From assembly GCF_032477075.1 (NCBI RefSeq), contig NZ_JAWDXO010000010.1:1-64000 (forward strand): DNA of 64,000 bases. The letters run 5' to 3'. The DNA is from Fusobacterium sp. (lineage in GTDB: Bacteria > Fusobacteriota > Fusobacteriia > Fusobacteriales > Fusobacteriaceae). Below, piece by piece: positions 45,554-54,222 of this stretch; the first letter of the stretch is position 1; each line of letters starts with the position of its first letter. Made by a program: the position numbers and the translations under genes. A model generated the notes under the pieces. That model was given only the letters and a program-made list of their open reading frames with translations. It was not told the DNA's origin and searched no databases.

Positions 45554-46879
45554 ATGAACATTGAAGAACTGATAAAAAATGATGCTGTTATTAAAAAACT
45601 AGCTGATAAAATTGAAATAGGATGGATTAATAAAAAGGAAATTCCTTATGCTGAATATGAAAAAATCCTTCCTCTTTCTGATGGGGATTTAAAAGATGCT
45701 GAAGAACGTCTAAAAAGATTTGTTCCATTTATAAAAAAATCTTTTCCTGAAACAGAAGAAACAAATGGAATAATTGAATCTCCATTAGAAGCAATATTTT
45801 CTATGCAGGAAAATCTTGAAAAAAAATATAATACTAAAATTCCTGGAAAATTATATCTAAAAATGGATAGCCATCTTCCTGTAGCTGGGTCTATAAAATC
45901 TAGAGGTGGAGTATATGAAGTTTTAAAGCATGCAGAAGAATTGGCTATTGAAGCTGAAATATTATCTATTGATGATGATTATTCAGTTTTAGCAGATGAG
46001 AAATTTAAAGAATTCTTTTCTTCTTATAAAATTCAAGTAGGTTCAACTGGAAATCTAGGTTTAAGCATAGGTATAACAAGTGCTGCTCTAGGATTTGAAG
46101 TTATTGTTCATATGTCAGCTGATGCTAAGCAATGGAAAAAAGATATGTTAAGATCAAAAGGAGTAAAAGTTGTCGAATATGCAGATGACTATGGAAAAGC
46201 AGTTGAAGAAGGAAGAAAAAATTCAGATGCAGACCCTAGAAGCTATTTTGTAGATGATGAAAAATCATTAAATTTATTTTTAGGATATACTGTTGCAGCT
46301 TCAAGATTAAAGAAACAATTAGATGAGAAAAATATTTTCATTGATAATGAACATCCTTTATTAGTATATATTCCATGTGGAGTAGGAGGTGCTCCAGGTG
46401 GGGTTGCTTATGGTTTAAAAAGAATTTTTAAAGAAAATGTCTATATTTTCTTTATTGAACCTACTTTAGCCCCTTGCATGCTTTTAGGAATGGAAAGTGG
46501 ACTTCATGAAAAAATCAGTGTTCGTGACATTGGAATAAATGGAATAACTCATGCTGATGGGCTCGCAGTTGCAAGACCTTCTGGTCTTGTAGGAAGAATG
46601 ATGGATTCTATTCTAAGTGGAGAATTTACTTTGGAAGATTATAAACTTTATGACTATTTAAGATGCCTAAATGAATCAGAAAATATAAAAATAGAACCAT
46701 CATCATGTGCTGCTTTTGAAGGTCCAGTATCTTTATTAAAGTATGAAGAAACAAAAATATATATTGAACAGAGAATTGGAAAAAATATAGACAATGCTTA
46801 TCATATCTGTTGGGCAACTGGTGGAAGAATGGTTCCAAAAGAAGATATGGAAAAATTTTTAGAAACTCATTTAAAATAA
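45554..46879 (+). CDS. dsdA: D-serine ammonia-lyase (dehydratase)
   Basis: 441 residues from the ATG at 45554 (AAAGGAG six bases before). PLP Schiff-base lysine K115 in AGSIKSRGG, the glycine-rich phosphate site VGSTGNLGLSIG and CGVGGAPGGVAYG, and HICWATGGRMVP at the end. It turns D-serine into pyruvate and ammonia. An extended -10 (TGTTATAAT, 45478-45486) inside the permease remnant may now drive it. The D-threonine-aldolase-like gene follows after 13 bases. Confidence 0.95.
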   Translation: MNIEELIKNDAVIKKLADKIEIGWINKKEIPYAEYEKILPLSDGDLKDAEERLKRFVPFIKKSFPETEETNGIIESPLEAIFSMQENLEKKYNTKIPGKLYLKMDSHLPVAGSIKSRGGVYEVLKHAEELAIEAEILSIDDDYSVLADEKFKEFFSSYKIQVGSTGNLGLSIGITSAALGFEVIVHMSADAKQWKKDMLRSKGVKVVEYADDYGKAVEEGRKNSDADPRSYFVDDEKSLNLFLGYTVAASRLKKQLDEKNIFIDNEHPLLVYIPCGVGGAPGGVAYGLKRIFKENVYIFFIEPTLAPCMLLGMESGLHEKISVRDIGINGITHADGLAVARPSGLVGRMMDSILSGEFTLEDYKLYDYLRCLNESENIKIEPSSCAAFEGPVSLLKYEETKIYIEQRIGKNIDNAYHICWATGGRMVPKEDMEKFLETHLK

Positions 46880-46892
46880 GGGGGATTAAATT

Positions 46893-48002
46893 ATGAAAAA
46901 AGAAAATCTTAAAACTCCAGCAATTCTACTAAATTTAGATGCATTAGAAAATAATATTAAAACATACCAAAAAATGTGCAGTGATAATGGAAAAAAATTG
47001 TGGCCTATGATAAAAACACATAAAAGTATGGAGCTTTTAAAACTGCAGCTAGAAGCTGGAGCAACTGGAGCTTTATGTGGAACATTAGATGAAGCTGAGG
47101 CTTGCTGCAGAATAGGGTTAAAAAAAATAATGTATGCCTACCCAGTGGCAAGCAAGGAAAGTATAGAAAGAGTAATAGAATTAACTAAAAAAAGTGACTT
47201 TATAATAAGGCTTGATAATTTAGAAGCTGCTGAAATGATAAATGATATGGCAGTTGCAGCTAACATAGTTATAAATTATACCATTATAGTCGATAGTGGT
47301 TTACACCGTTTTGGATTACCTGTAAATAAAATTGTTGAATTTGCAGATCAGTTAAAAGCTATGAAAGGGTTGAAACTAAGAGGAATTTCTACTCATCCTG
47401 GTCATGTATATTCTGTAGCTTGTGAAAATGAAGTTCATAAATATGTTATCGATGAATGTCAGACTTTGGATACTGCTAAAAAATATATGAATGATGCTGG
47501 TTATGAATTAGAATATATAACAAGTGGTTCAACTCCTACATTTAGTGAAGCTGTAAAAGATAAGAATATAAATATATTTCATCCAGGAAATTATGTATTT
47601 TTAGACACTATTCAGTTATCTATAAAAAGAGCTGAAATAAAAGATTGTGCTTTGACTGTTTATACCACAATAATTTCTCATCCTAAAGAAGACTTATTTA
47701 TATGTGATGCTGGTGCTAAATGCTTAGGCTTAGATCAAGGAGCACATGGAAATAGTTCTATTGTAGGATTTGGAACTGTAATTGGACATCCAGAAGCTAT
47801 TGTTGCTTCTCTATCAGAAGAAGTTGGAAAGCTGCACATTCATGGAGAAACTAATTTAAAAGTAGGAGATAAAATAGAAATTATTCCAAATCATTCATGT
47901 TCTACAGCTAATTTATGTAGTTACTATACAGTCATAAAAGATGATGAGGTATTAAAAAGTATTCCTGTAGATGTTAGAGGAAATAGCTTTAAACAAATTT
48001 AA
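46893..48002 (+). CDS. D-threonine aldolase / D-serine dehydratase-like PLP enzyme (fold type III)
   Basis: 369 residues. An alanine-racemase-type N-terminal barrel with the PLP lysine in MIKTHKSMEL (about residue 44), STHPGHVY and TSGSTPTF phosphate contacts, and a C-terminal domain with PNHSCSTANL, the His-x-Cys metal pair of the D-threonine aldolase/DSD family. It cleaves or dehydrates D-beta-hydroxy amino acids with a divalent metal. It is cotranscribed with dsdA, so the pair forms a D-hydroxy-amino-acid catabolic unit. Aldolase versus dehydratase activity cannot be decided. Confidence 0.85.
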   Translation: MKKENLKTPAILLNLDALENNIKTYQKMCSDNGKKLWPMIKTHKSMELLKLQLEAGATGALCGTLDEAEACCRIGLKKIMYAYPVASKESIERVIELTKKSDFIIRLDNLEAAEMINDMAVAANIVINYTIIVDSGLHRFGLPVNKIVEFADQLKAMKGLKLRGISTHPGHVYSVACENEVHKYVIDECQTLDTAKKYMNDAGYELEYITSGSTPTFSEAVKDKNINIFHPGNYVFLDTIQLSIKRAEIKDCALTVYTTIISHPKEDLFICDAGAKCLGLDQGAHGNSSIVGFGTVIGHPEAIVASLSEEVGKLHIHGETNLKVGDKIEIIPNHSCSTANLCSYYTVIKDDEVLKSIPVDVRGNSFKQI

Positions 48003-48022
48003 ATTTAATGAGTTTTTTTAAT

Positions 48023-48068
48023 AGAAGAGGCTGTTGCAAATTAGTGATTTGTACTGCCTCTTTTATTT
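48023..48068 (+). terminator. Terminator after the dsdA unit
   Basis: AAGAGGC (48025-48031) pairs with GCCTCTT (48056-48062), with an inner CAAAT/ATTTG stem; TTTATTTTTT follows. Confidence 0.85.
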
Positions 48069-48259
48069 TTTAAAAAGAAAAACTTCAGGTTAACTTTTTT
48101 AGTAATTGAGTTATTTTAAATTTACAATACCCCCTTTCTCTTTTCAATTTATTTTATTTTTTCAAATATAGATATTCTAGAAACGATTTTAATGTATATT
48201 TTCGATATCAAACACCATAAAAATATATAAAAAATATTATTAAGATATAATTTTTAAAA

Positions 48260-48288
48260 TTGACTAACAGTAAAAAAAATTATATAGT
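48260..48288 (+). promoter_or_regulatory. Promoter of the LacI/TRAP unit
   Basis: TTGACT (48260-48265), 17-base spacer, TATAGT (48283-48288); start near 48295. Confidence 0.7.
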
Positions 48289-48299
48289 TTGAATACAAA

Positions 48300-48318
48300 G
48301 TTCCGAACGCGTGTTAGT
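48300..48318. promoter_or_regulatory. Candidate LacI-family operator
   Basis: TTCCGAACGCGTGTTAGT contains an imperfect AAC-N4-GTT palindrome with CG dinucleotides, rare in this AT-rich DNA. It lies at the transcription start of the LacI gene. A distal ACTAACA (48263-48269) is the inverse of its TGTTAGT (48312-48318), so a second half-site may be involved. Confidence 0.5.
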
Positions 48319-48347
48319 AAATTTATTATAAATAAATAATTTAAGAG

Positions 48348-49391
48348 GTGAAAAAAATTAATAGTAAAGTTATAGCCAAACTTGCAGGAGTTTCTAGAAG
48401 TACAGTATCAAGAGTTATAAATAATTATCCAGATATTTCACCTGAAACAAAAGAAAAAGTTTTGAAAGTTATAGAAGAAAATGGATATTATCCAAATTTA
48501 TCTGCACAAAAACTGGCTGGTAAAAAATCTGGAATTATTGGATTATTTGTTTATACTGGAAAATCTAGTACAAATGAAAAAAATTATAAGAAAATCTCTG
48601 AATCTTTATACTATTCAGAGCTAATATCAAAAATTATTGATGCAGCAGAAAATTTAGGTTATCTAGTATTAGTATCATATATCAATAAAAAAGGAACTAC
48701 TTGGGAAAAAATATTTGCTAATGGAATTATAGATGGCGCTCTTGTTATTTCTGGGGGGAAAAAATTTAGAGAAATAGAAAACCTTATAAATTCCAAAAAC
48801 AAGATAGTTCTTTTAGACTATGAAAAAAATGTAGCTAATCAAACTGTTTCTGCAATTAATCCTGATCACTTTAAAGGTGGATATAAGGCTACTCAATATT
48901 TAATTGAAAATGGTCATAAAAATATTTTGCATCTTACAGGAGAAATAAAAAGAAAAACTTCAATTAAAAGAGCTCGAGGTTATTTAAAATGTTTAAAAGA
49001 CAATAACATAGAAAAGCAGAAAATAATATCTGGAAAATTTACTCAAGAAAGCTCATACAAAATTATAGATGAGTATATTGAAAAAAATAAGAAATTTGAT
49101 TATTCTGCTATCTTTGCTGGAAATGACTATATAGCCTTAGGTGCTATGAGAGCCTTGTCAAAACATGGAATTGAAGTACCTCAAAAAGTTTCAATAATTG
49201 GTTATGATAATATGGAACTCTGTGAATATACTACTCCAAAAATAACCAGTATAAATCATTTAGATGATTTTATTGCTGAAAAAGCATTAATAAAATTAAT
49301 GGAAATTTTAAAAGGGGAACAGGGAGTTATAGAAGATACTGAAATTAGAGTTGTAGAACGAGGGAGTGTTTTAAATATAAAAACTAAATAA
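48348..49391 (+). CDS. LacI-family transcriptional regulator
   Basis: About 347 residues. Helix-turn-helix and hinge at the N-terminus (VIAKLAGVSRSTVSRVINNYPDISPETKEKVLKVIEENGYYPN), then a periplasmic-binding-protein-like sensor (about 60-340) with SAIFAGNDYIALGAMRAL and VSIIGYDNMELCEYTTPKITSI. The start is uncertain: GTG at 48348 overlaps the AGAGGTG ribosome site, and ATT at 48357 is better spaced but a rare start codon. It probably represses the TRAP transporter and isomerase genes downstream, in response to their sugar-like substrate. Confidence 0.9.
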   Translation: MKKINSKVIAKLAGVSRSTVSRVINNYPDISPETKEKVLKVIEENGYYPNLSAQKLAGKKSGIIGLFVYTGKSSTNEKNYKKISESLYYSELISKIIDAAENLGYLVLVSYINKKGTTWEKIFANGIIDGALVISGGKKFREIENLINSKNKIVLLDYEKNVANQTVSAINPDHFKGGYKATQYLIENGHKNILHLTGEIKRKTSIKRARGYLKCLKDNNIEKQKIISGKFTQESSYKIIDEYIEKNKKFDYSAIFAGNDYIALGAMRALSKHGIEVPQKVSIIGYDNMELCEYTTPKITSINHLDDFIAEKALIKLMEILKGEQGVIEDTEIRVVERGSVLNIKTK

Positions 49392-49460
49392 ATATTCTAT
49401 AGTCTGTTAAAAATTAATATTAACAGGCTTAAAATAAATAAAATACTTTAGGAGGGTTAC

Positions 49461-50462
49461 ATGAAAGGAAATAAAACTATTTTTAAATCAGCACTTTTTT
49501 TAATGTTAGGAATTTTATTTTTATTGGTGGGATGTGGAAAAAAAGAAGAAAACAAAGTTAGAGTTATAAAGGTCAGTCATGTTTTTCAAACTAATGAACC
49601 TACACATATTTATATTTCACAAGCTGCAGACAAAATTAATGAAAGATTAAAGGGACAAATAGAATTACAAGTTTATCCAAATGGAGAATTACCTTCATAT
49701 AAAGATGCTATTGAACAAGTTTTAAGAGGAAGTGACTTTATCTCTGTAGTTGATCCTAGTTATATTGGTGATTATGTTCCTGATTTCACAGCATTAGTAG
49801 GACCAATGCTTTATACTACATATGAAGATTATACAAATGTTACAAGCAGTGATTTTGTAAAACAATTAGAAAAACAAGCTGAAGATAAAGGAATTAAAGT
49901 ATTATCTTTAGATTTCATTTTTGGATTCAGACACATAGTTACTGACAAAGTTATAACTAATCCTGAGGATTTAAAAGGTCTAAAACTTAGAGTTCCTGCA
50001 AGTAAATTATGGATAGATACATTTAATGCTCTAGGAGCTAATCCAGTAGCAATGCCATGGAGTGAAACTGTAAGTGCGTTACAGCAAAAAGTTATTGATG
50101 GAACTGAAACTACTTTTTCTTTCATGTCAAATAGTAAACTTTATGATTTAAGAAAAAATGTTGCTTTAAGTGGACACTTTTTAGGAACTGGTGGAGTATA
50201 TATTTCAACTAAAGTTTGGAATTCTTTTACAGATGAACAAAGACAAGTTATTCAGGAAGAAATTACGCAAGCTGCTATAGATAACAATAAAAAAATGTAT
50301 GAACTAGATGAAGACTTCAAAAAAGATATAGTGAAAAATGGTATGATTTTAAATGAAGTTAATTTAGAAGAATTCCAAAAAAGAGCTAAAAAAGTTTTTG
50401 ATGAGTTTCCTGGATTTTCTCCAGATATATATGAGAAAATTCAAAATGAAATAAAAAAATAA
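49461..50462 (+). CDS. TRAP transporter substrate-binding lipoprotein (DctP family)
   Basis: 333 residues. A lipoprotein signal with lipobox LLVGC (Cys about 24) is followed by the DctP fold: VSHVFQTNEPTHIYISQAAD, PEDLKGLKLRVPASKLWIDTF with the conserved Arg, and ALGANPVAMPWSETVSALQQKVIDG. It captures a small carboxylate, probably a sugar acid, and hands it to the DctQM membrane pair. In Fusobacterium it would be anchored to the inner membrane facing the periplasm. Terminator-free spacing to dctQ (14 bases). Confidence 0.93.
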   Translation: MKGNKTIFKSALFLMLGILFLLVGCGKKEENKVRVIKVSHVFQTNEPTHIYISQAADKINERLKGQIELQVYPNGELPSYKDAIEQVLRGSDFISVVDPSYIGDYVPDFTALVGPMLYTTYEDYTNVTSSDFVKQLEKQAEDKGIKVLSLDFIFGFRHIVTDKVITNPEDLKGLKLRVPASKLWIDTFNALGANPVAMPWSETVSALQQKVIDGTETTFSFMSNSKLYDLRKNVALSGHFLGTGGVYISTKVWNSFTDEQRQVIQEEITQAAIDNNKKMYELDEDFKKDIVKNGMILNEVNLEEFQKRAKKVFDEFPGFSPDIYEKIQNEIKK

Positions 50463-50476
50463 TATAGGAGAATTAT

Positions 50477-50953
50477 ATGAAAAAGATTTATATAGATGAT
50501 TTTATATCTTGTACATTCTTAAGTTTTACTATAATTATAGTAATTTTGAATGTTGGAATGAGATACTTTTTCAATTCTCCAATAAAAAGCGCTGAAGAGA
50601 TAGCAACAATATGTTTTATCTGGTCTGTATTTGTAGGAGGAGCTAGTTGCTATAGAAAAAAAATGCATATGGGAATTGATATATTAACTCAATCATTACC
50701 TAAAAAATTTAAAAATTATGTTGAGTTATTAATTAATATAATAGTAATGTCAATGAATGGAGCTTTTTTCTTATTGAGCTTGAAATTTACAATAATTTCT
50801 AGAGTAAAACCTACTGCTGTATTAGGAATTTCATCTATGTATGTTAATTCTTCTTTAATTGTAGGATTTGGATTAATATTCATATATTCAATTCTAGAAA
50901 TTTTAAAAACTATAAAAATAATGTTAGGAAAAAAAGGAGATGAAAATGTATAG
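50477..50953 (+). CDS. TRAP transporter small permease (DctQ family)
   Basis: 158 residues with four hydrophobic segments (about 10-30, 43-60, 85-105, 120-142). The RYFFNSPIKSAEEIATICFIWSVFVGGASCYRKKMHMGIDIL stretch is the conserved DctQ core. It supports the large permease in Na+-driven uptake. It overlaps the next gene by 8 bases, which couples translation. Confidence 0.9.
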   Translation: MKKIYIDDFISCTFLSFTIIIVILNVGMRYFFNSPIKSAEEIATICFIWSVFVGGASCYRKKMHMGIDILTQSLPKKFKNYVELLINIIVMSMNGAFFLLSLKFTIISRVKPTAVLGISSMYVNSSLIVGFGLIFIYSILEILKTIKIMLGKKGDENV

Positions 50954-52232
50954 CTTTTTACCTATTTTAATTTTATTTATTTTCTTTTTTTTAAATATTC
51001 CAATATGTTTTGCTTTAATGGGAGCTACATTATTCTTTTTTGGATTTTTAGATACAAGTATGGATTTAGATTTAATAATGCAGCATTTTATAAGAAGTGC
51101 TGAATCATTCCCTTTATTAGCAATTCCGTTTTTTATAATGGCTGGATCAATCATGAACTATTCTGGCATAAGTAAAAGGCTAATGGGAATGGCAGAAGTT
51201 TTAACTGGGCACTTAACTGGAGGGCTTGCTCAGGTTAATATACTGCTAAGCGTTTTAATGGGAGGAATTTCTGGTTCTGCTAATGCTGATGCAGCTATGC
51301 AATGTAAAGTTCTAGTTCCTGAAATGGTAAATAGAGGCTATTCAAAAGGATTTTCAGCAGCAATAACTGCTGCCTCTTCTATAGTAAGTCCAATTATTCC
51401 TCCAGGAATTGTATTAATAATCTATGCTTTACTTTCCAATGTTTCTGTTACAAAAATGTTTATAGCTGGTTATGTTCCAGGTGTATTAATAGCAATTTCT
51501 CTTATGATAACTGTTGCTATTATATCTAAAAAAAGGAAGTATGTTCCTGTAAGAGAAAAAAGAGCGTCTCTTCAAGAAATTTTCAAACAATTTAAAGAAT
51601 CTATATGGGCATTGATTCTTCCTTTTGTAATAATATTAGGTATGAGAATTGGAATTTTCACTCCTACTGAAGCTGGAGCAATAGCAGTAGTAATTACTAC
51701 ATTAATTGGAATTTTTATATATAAAGAATTAAAATTAGCAAAATTCATAGACATTTTAAAAGAAACAGTTTATGGTACAAGTACAGTAATGTTTATTATA
51801 ATTGCAGCAAATGTATTTGGAGCTTATTTAAGCTGGGAAAGAATTCCTTTTAAATTAACTAATATTTTATTAGAATTCAGTACTAGTCCATGGTCTTTAT
51901 TATTATTAATCAATTTAATACTTCTTTTTGTAGGAATGTTCATTGATGGAGGAGCAGCTATGATAATTTTAGCACCTTTATTAATCCCTGCTGCTTTAAA
52001 GTTAGGAATTGACCCACTGCATCTTGGAATAGTAATGGTAGTAAACATTATGATTGGTGGAGTTACTCCCCCATTTGGATCAATGATGTTCCTCACATGT
52101 TCATTATTGAATATCAAACTAGAAGAATTCATGAAAGAAATAACTCCTTTCATTGTTGCTCTTCTGCTGGTATTATTTATATTAACTTATATCCCTGATA
52201 TAGTACTGTTTTTACCAAATTTATTGAGTTAA
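50946..52232 (+). CDS. TRAP transporter large permease (DctM family)
   Basis: 428 residues from the ATG at 50946, six bases after AAAGGAG; an ATG two codons earlier touches the ribosome site. About 12 hydrophobic spans with conserved GGISGSANADAAMQCKVLVPEM, SSIVSPIIPPGIVLIIYA and NIMIGGVTPPFGSMMF, which carry the Na+ and substrate sites of the family. It forms the transport channel for the substrate delivered by the DctP protein. Confidence 0.94.
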   Translation: MYSFLPILILFIFFFLNIPICFALMGATLFFFGFLDTSMDLDLIMQHFIRSAESFPLLAIPFFIMAGSIMNYSGISKRLMGMAEVLTGHLTGGLAQVNILLSVLMGGISGSANADAAMQCKVLVPEMVNRGYSKGFSAAITAASSIVSPIIPPGIVLIIYALLSNVSVTKMFIAGYVPGVLIAISLMITVAIISKKRKYVPVREKRASLQEIFKQFKESIWALILPFVIILGMRIGIFTPTEAGAIAVVITTLIGIFIYKELKLAKFIDILKETVYGTSTVMFIIIAANVFGAYLSWERIPFKLTNILLEFSTSPWSLLLLINLILLFVGMFIDGGAAMIILAPLLIPAALKLGIDPLHLGIVMVVNIMIGGVTPPFGSMMFLTCSLLNIKLEEFMKEITPFIVALLLVLFILTYIPDIVLFLPNLLS

Positions 52233-52257
52233 TCTAAAAATTAAGGAGGAAAAAATA

Positions 52258-53040
52258 TTGAATAAAAATTTAGTATATATCAGTGATTTGATATTTTATA
52301 AAAAAAGTGCTAAAGAGATACTGGAATTTTTAGAAAAAAATAAAATAAAAAATCTAGAACTCTTCATAGAACCATTAGATGAAGAATATACAAAAAAAAT
52401 GATAGAAATACTTGAAAAATATCAACTTAAATCAATTTCTTTTCACGGTCCTTTTAGAAAATGTAATCTGGCAGATATGTCAAAAGATTCATGGAAAAAA
52501 ACTTTATATAGTTATGAAGAAAGTTTAAAACTTTCAAAAAAATATAATCCTCATTTTATGGTTCTCCATAGTAATGAAGGAATTCTTTCTCAAAAAATAG
52601 ATAAGGAATTGAGAAATAAAATTTCACAGAAGATTAATTTATTAGTAAAACTAGGTAATAAGTATGATATTGATATAGTTATTGAAAATGTTGGAATAGG
52701 TAAAAATATGATATTTTCTCAAAAAGAATATGAAAATATGATATTAAAAAATAATTATAAATGTTTGATTGATGTTGGACATGCTTATCTCAATAAATGG
52801 GATATTAATGAATTAGTAAAAAAATTAAAGAATAATATCCTTGGATTCCATTTTCACAATAACAATGGAATACATGATGAACATAAACCTATTTTTAATG
52901 GAAAATTTGATTATTTCCCTTTAATTGAATTAATAAAAACATATACTCCTACTGCAAATATTGTATTAGAATATGATTTTAATGAAAATCCAGAAATTTT
53001 ATTTGATGACTATAATAAATTAAAAAAATTATTTGATTAA
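52258..53040 (+). CDS. Sugar-phosphate isomerase/epimerase-like TIM-barrel protein
   Basis: 260 residues starting at TTG 52258 after AGGAGG. Xylose-isomerase-like/AP-endonuclease-2 fold with metal-binding positions typical of the family: IVIENVGIG (Glu about 143), LIDVGHAYLN (Asp/His about 173-177), GFHFHNNNGIHDEH and VLEYDF (Glu near the end). Last gene of the TRAP unit, probably epimerising or isomerising the imported sugar acid. Substrate cannot be assigned. Confidence 0.82.
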   Translation: MNKNLVYISDLIFYKKSAKEILEFLEKNKIKNLELFIEPLDEEYTKKMIEILEKYQLKSISFHGPFRKCNLADMSKDSWKKTLYSYEESLKLSKKYNPHFMVLHSNEGILSQKIDKELRNKISQKINLLVKLGNKYDIDIVIENVGIGKNMIFSQKEYENMILKNNYKCLIDVGHAYLNKWDINELVKKLKNNILGFHFHNNNGIHDEHKPIFNGKFDYFPLIELIKTYTPTANIVLEYDFNENPEILFDDYNKLKKLFD

Positions 53041-53047
53041 TATAATA

Positions 53048-53115
53048 AAAAAACTCTCTTGACACTTAATTAACAAGAAATTTTTTATTAAGTTAAGATT
53101 AAGAGAGTTTTTCCA
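53048..53115. terminator. Bidirectional terminator after the TRAP unit
   Basis: AAAAACTCTCTT (53049-53060) pairs with AAGAGAGTTTTT (53101-53112); an inner ACTTAAT/ATTAAGT-like stem fills the loop. Serves the isomerase gene and the opposing ParA gene. Confidence 0.88.
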
Positions 53116-53146
53116 TTTCTAAATACTAAATTTTAATTAGATATTT

Positions 53147-54019
53147 TTATTCCAGTCCTATTATTCTTTCTGCCATTTCTTTTATAAAAATATTAAATAA
53201 TTCTTTGTTTTTATTTAAATTTGGAATTTGAGATAAAATATAGTCATTGGCTCTTAATTTTTCATTATCCAATAACATTCCAATTATTTTTATATTTCTT
53301 GTAAACATACTTATATCTTTTATATTTTTATTTTCTATTTTTTTATCAAACAAGTAGTCTTGTTTTAGAAATCCAATAAATTTAGGCTGTTTATCTGGAA
53401 AAGAATAATATGAATCATTATATTTACTAAGCATATTATTTCTTAATTCATTTAGATCATGGAACTCTTTTATTAAAAGTATAAAAGTATCATTCATAAA
53501 CAAATCAATTATTGTGGGGATAGCTATATAATCTGATACCATCAATAAATTTTTGCTTATTTCTTTCATAGTAGATGGAAAATCTATTATAATATAATCT
53601 AAATCATACTCCTCTTCCATTTTATTAAAAAATTCATTAAATGCTCCTGCTATATTTCCAAATATTTTCATATTATTATCTTTTTTATGGGCAAAAGAAA
53701 GTGTAATTTCCAACTTTAATATCTCACTGCTTCCAGGAGTTAAAAACAGTCTATCAGAAAGTTTTTGAGGAACTTCAGCAGTTATGGGAATAGGTTGACC
53801 TTCAAATGCTTTTAAAACTGCTTTATGCAAATCAACAACTGTTTCTTTTAGGCTGTCATTATTTAAAGTCAAAGATAATTTTGTTAAGCTGCATTGTGGA
53901 TCTGCATCTATCATTAATACTTTCTTTCCTTCTTCTGAAAGAGCTTTTGCCATATAATATGCTGAAGTACTTTTTCCTATTTTCTCTTTATAATTATAAA
54001 TTGATATCCTTCTTGCCAT
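53147..54019 (-). CDS. Orphan ParA/MinD-type ATPase with variant Walker A
   Basis: 290 residues. The deviant Walker A reads NYKEKIGKSTSAYYMA near residue 10-25 (KGGxGKT in standard ParA; here KEKIGKST). The Walker A' DADPQCSLTK and Walker B IIIDFPS are intact, so it should bind ATP. No ParB-like gene or parS-like site is adjacent, so it may position another complex or a protein instead of segregating DNA. An 11-bp inverted repeat lies upstream (54082-54136). GGAGGG precedes the ATG. Confidence 0.82.
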   Translation of the reverse strand: MARRISIYNYKEKIGKSTSAYYMAKALSEEGKKVLMIDADPQCSLTKLSLTLNNDSLKETVVDLHKAVLKAFEGQPIPITAEVPQKLSDRLFLTPGSSEILKLEITLSFAHKKDNNMKIFGNIAGAFNEFFNKMEEEYDLDYIIIDFPSTMKEISKNLLMVSDYIAIPTIIDLFMNDTFILLIKEFHDLNELRNNMLSKYNDSYYSFPDKQPKFIGFLKQDYLFDKKIENKNIKDISMFTRNIKIIGMLLDNEKLRANDYILSQIPNLNKNKELFNIFIKEMAERIIGLE

Positions 54020-54081
54020 ATTTTCTTTCCCTCCTGTTATTTTTTAATATTTTAATATCTTAAAAATAAGAATATTATTTT

Positions 54082-54136
54082 TGTTAATATATTATTCTAT
54101 AAAAATATATTTTATCCCATCTCTTATATATTAACA
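54082..54136. repeat. 11-bp inverted repeat upstream of the ParA-like gene
   Basis: TGTTAATATAT (54082-54092) and ATATATTAACA (54126-54136) are perfect inverse copies 33 bases apart. Possible operator or binding site of the ParA partner; may also be an AT-rich coincidence. Confidence 0.4.
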
Positions 54137-54158
54137 TATTATTTCAATTTTATATAAT

Positions 54159-54194
54159 AAAAAAACAGAGAAATTTACTCACTCTGTCTTTTTT
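54159..54194 (-). terminator. Terminator of the ZIP transporter gene
   Basis: On the minus strand AGACAGAG pairs with CTCTGTTT and runs into TTTTTTT. Confidence 0.8.
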
Positions 54195-54222
54195 ACTATA
54201 TTATTTCTTTCTTAATAAATGC

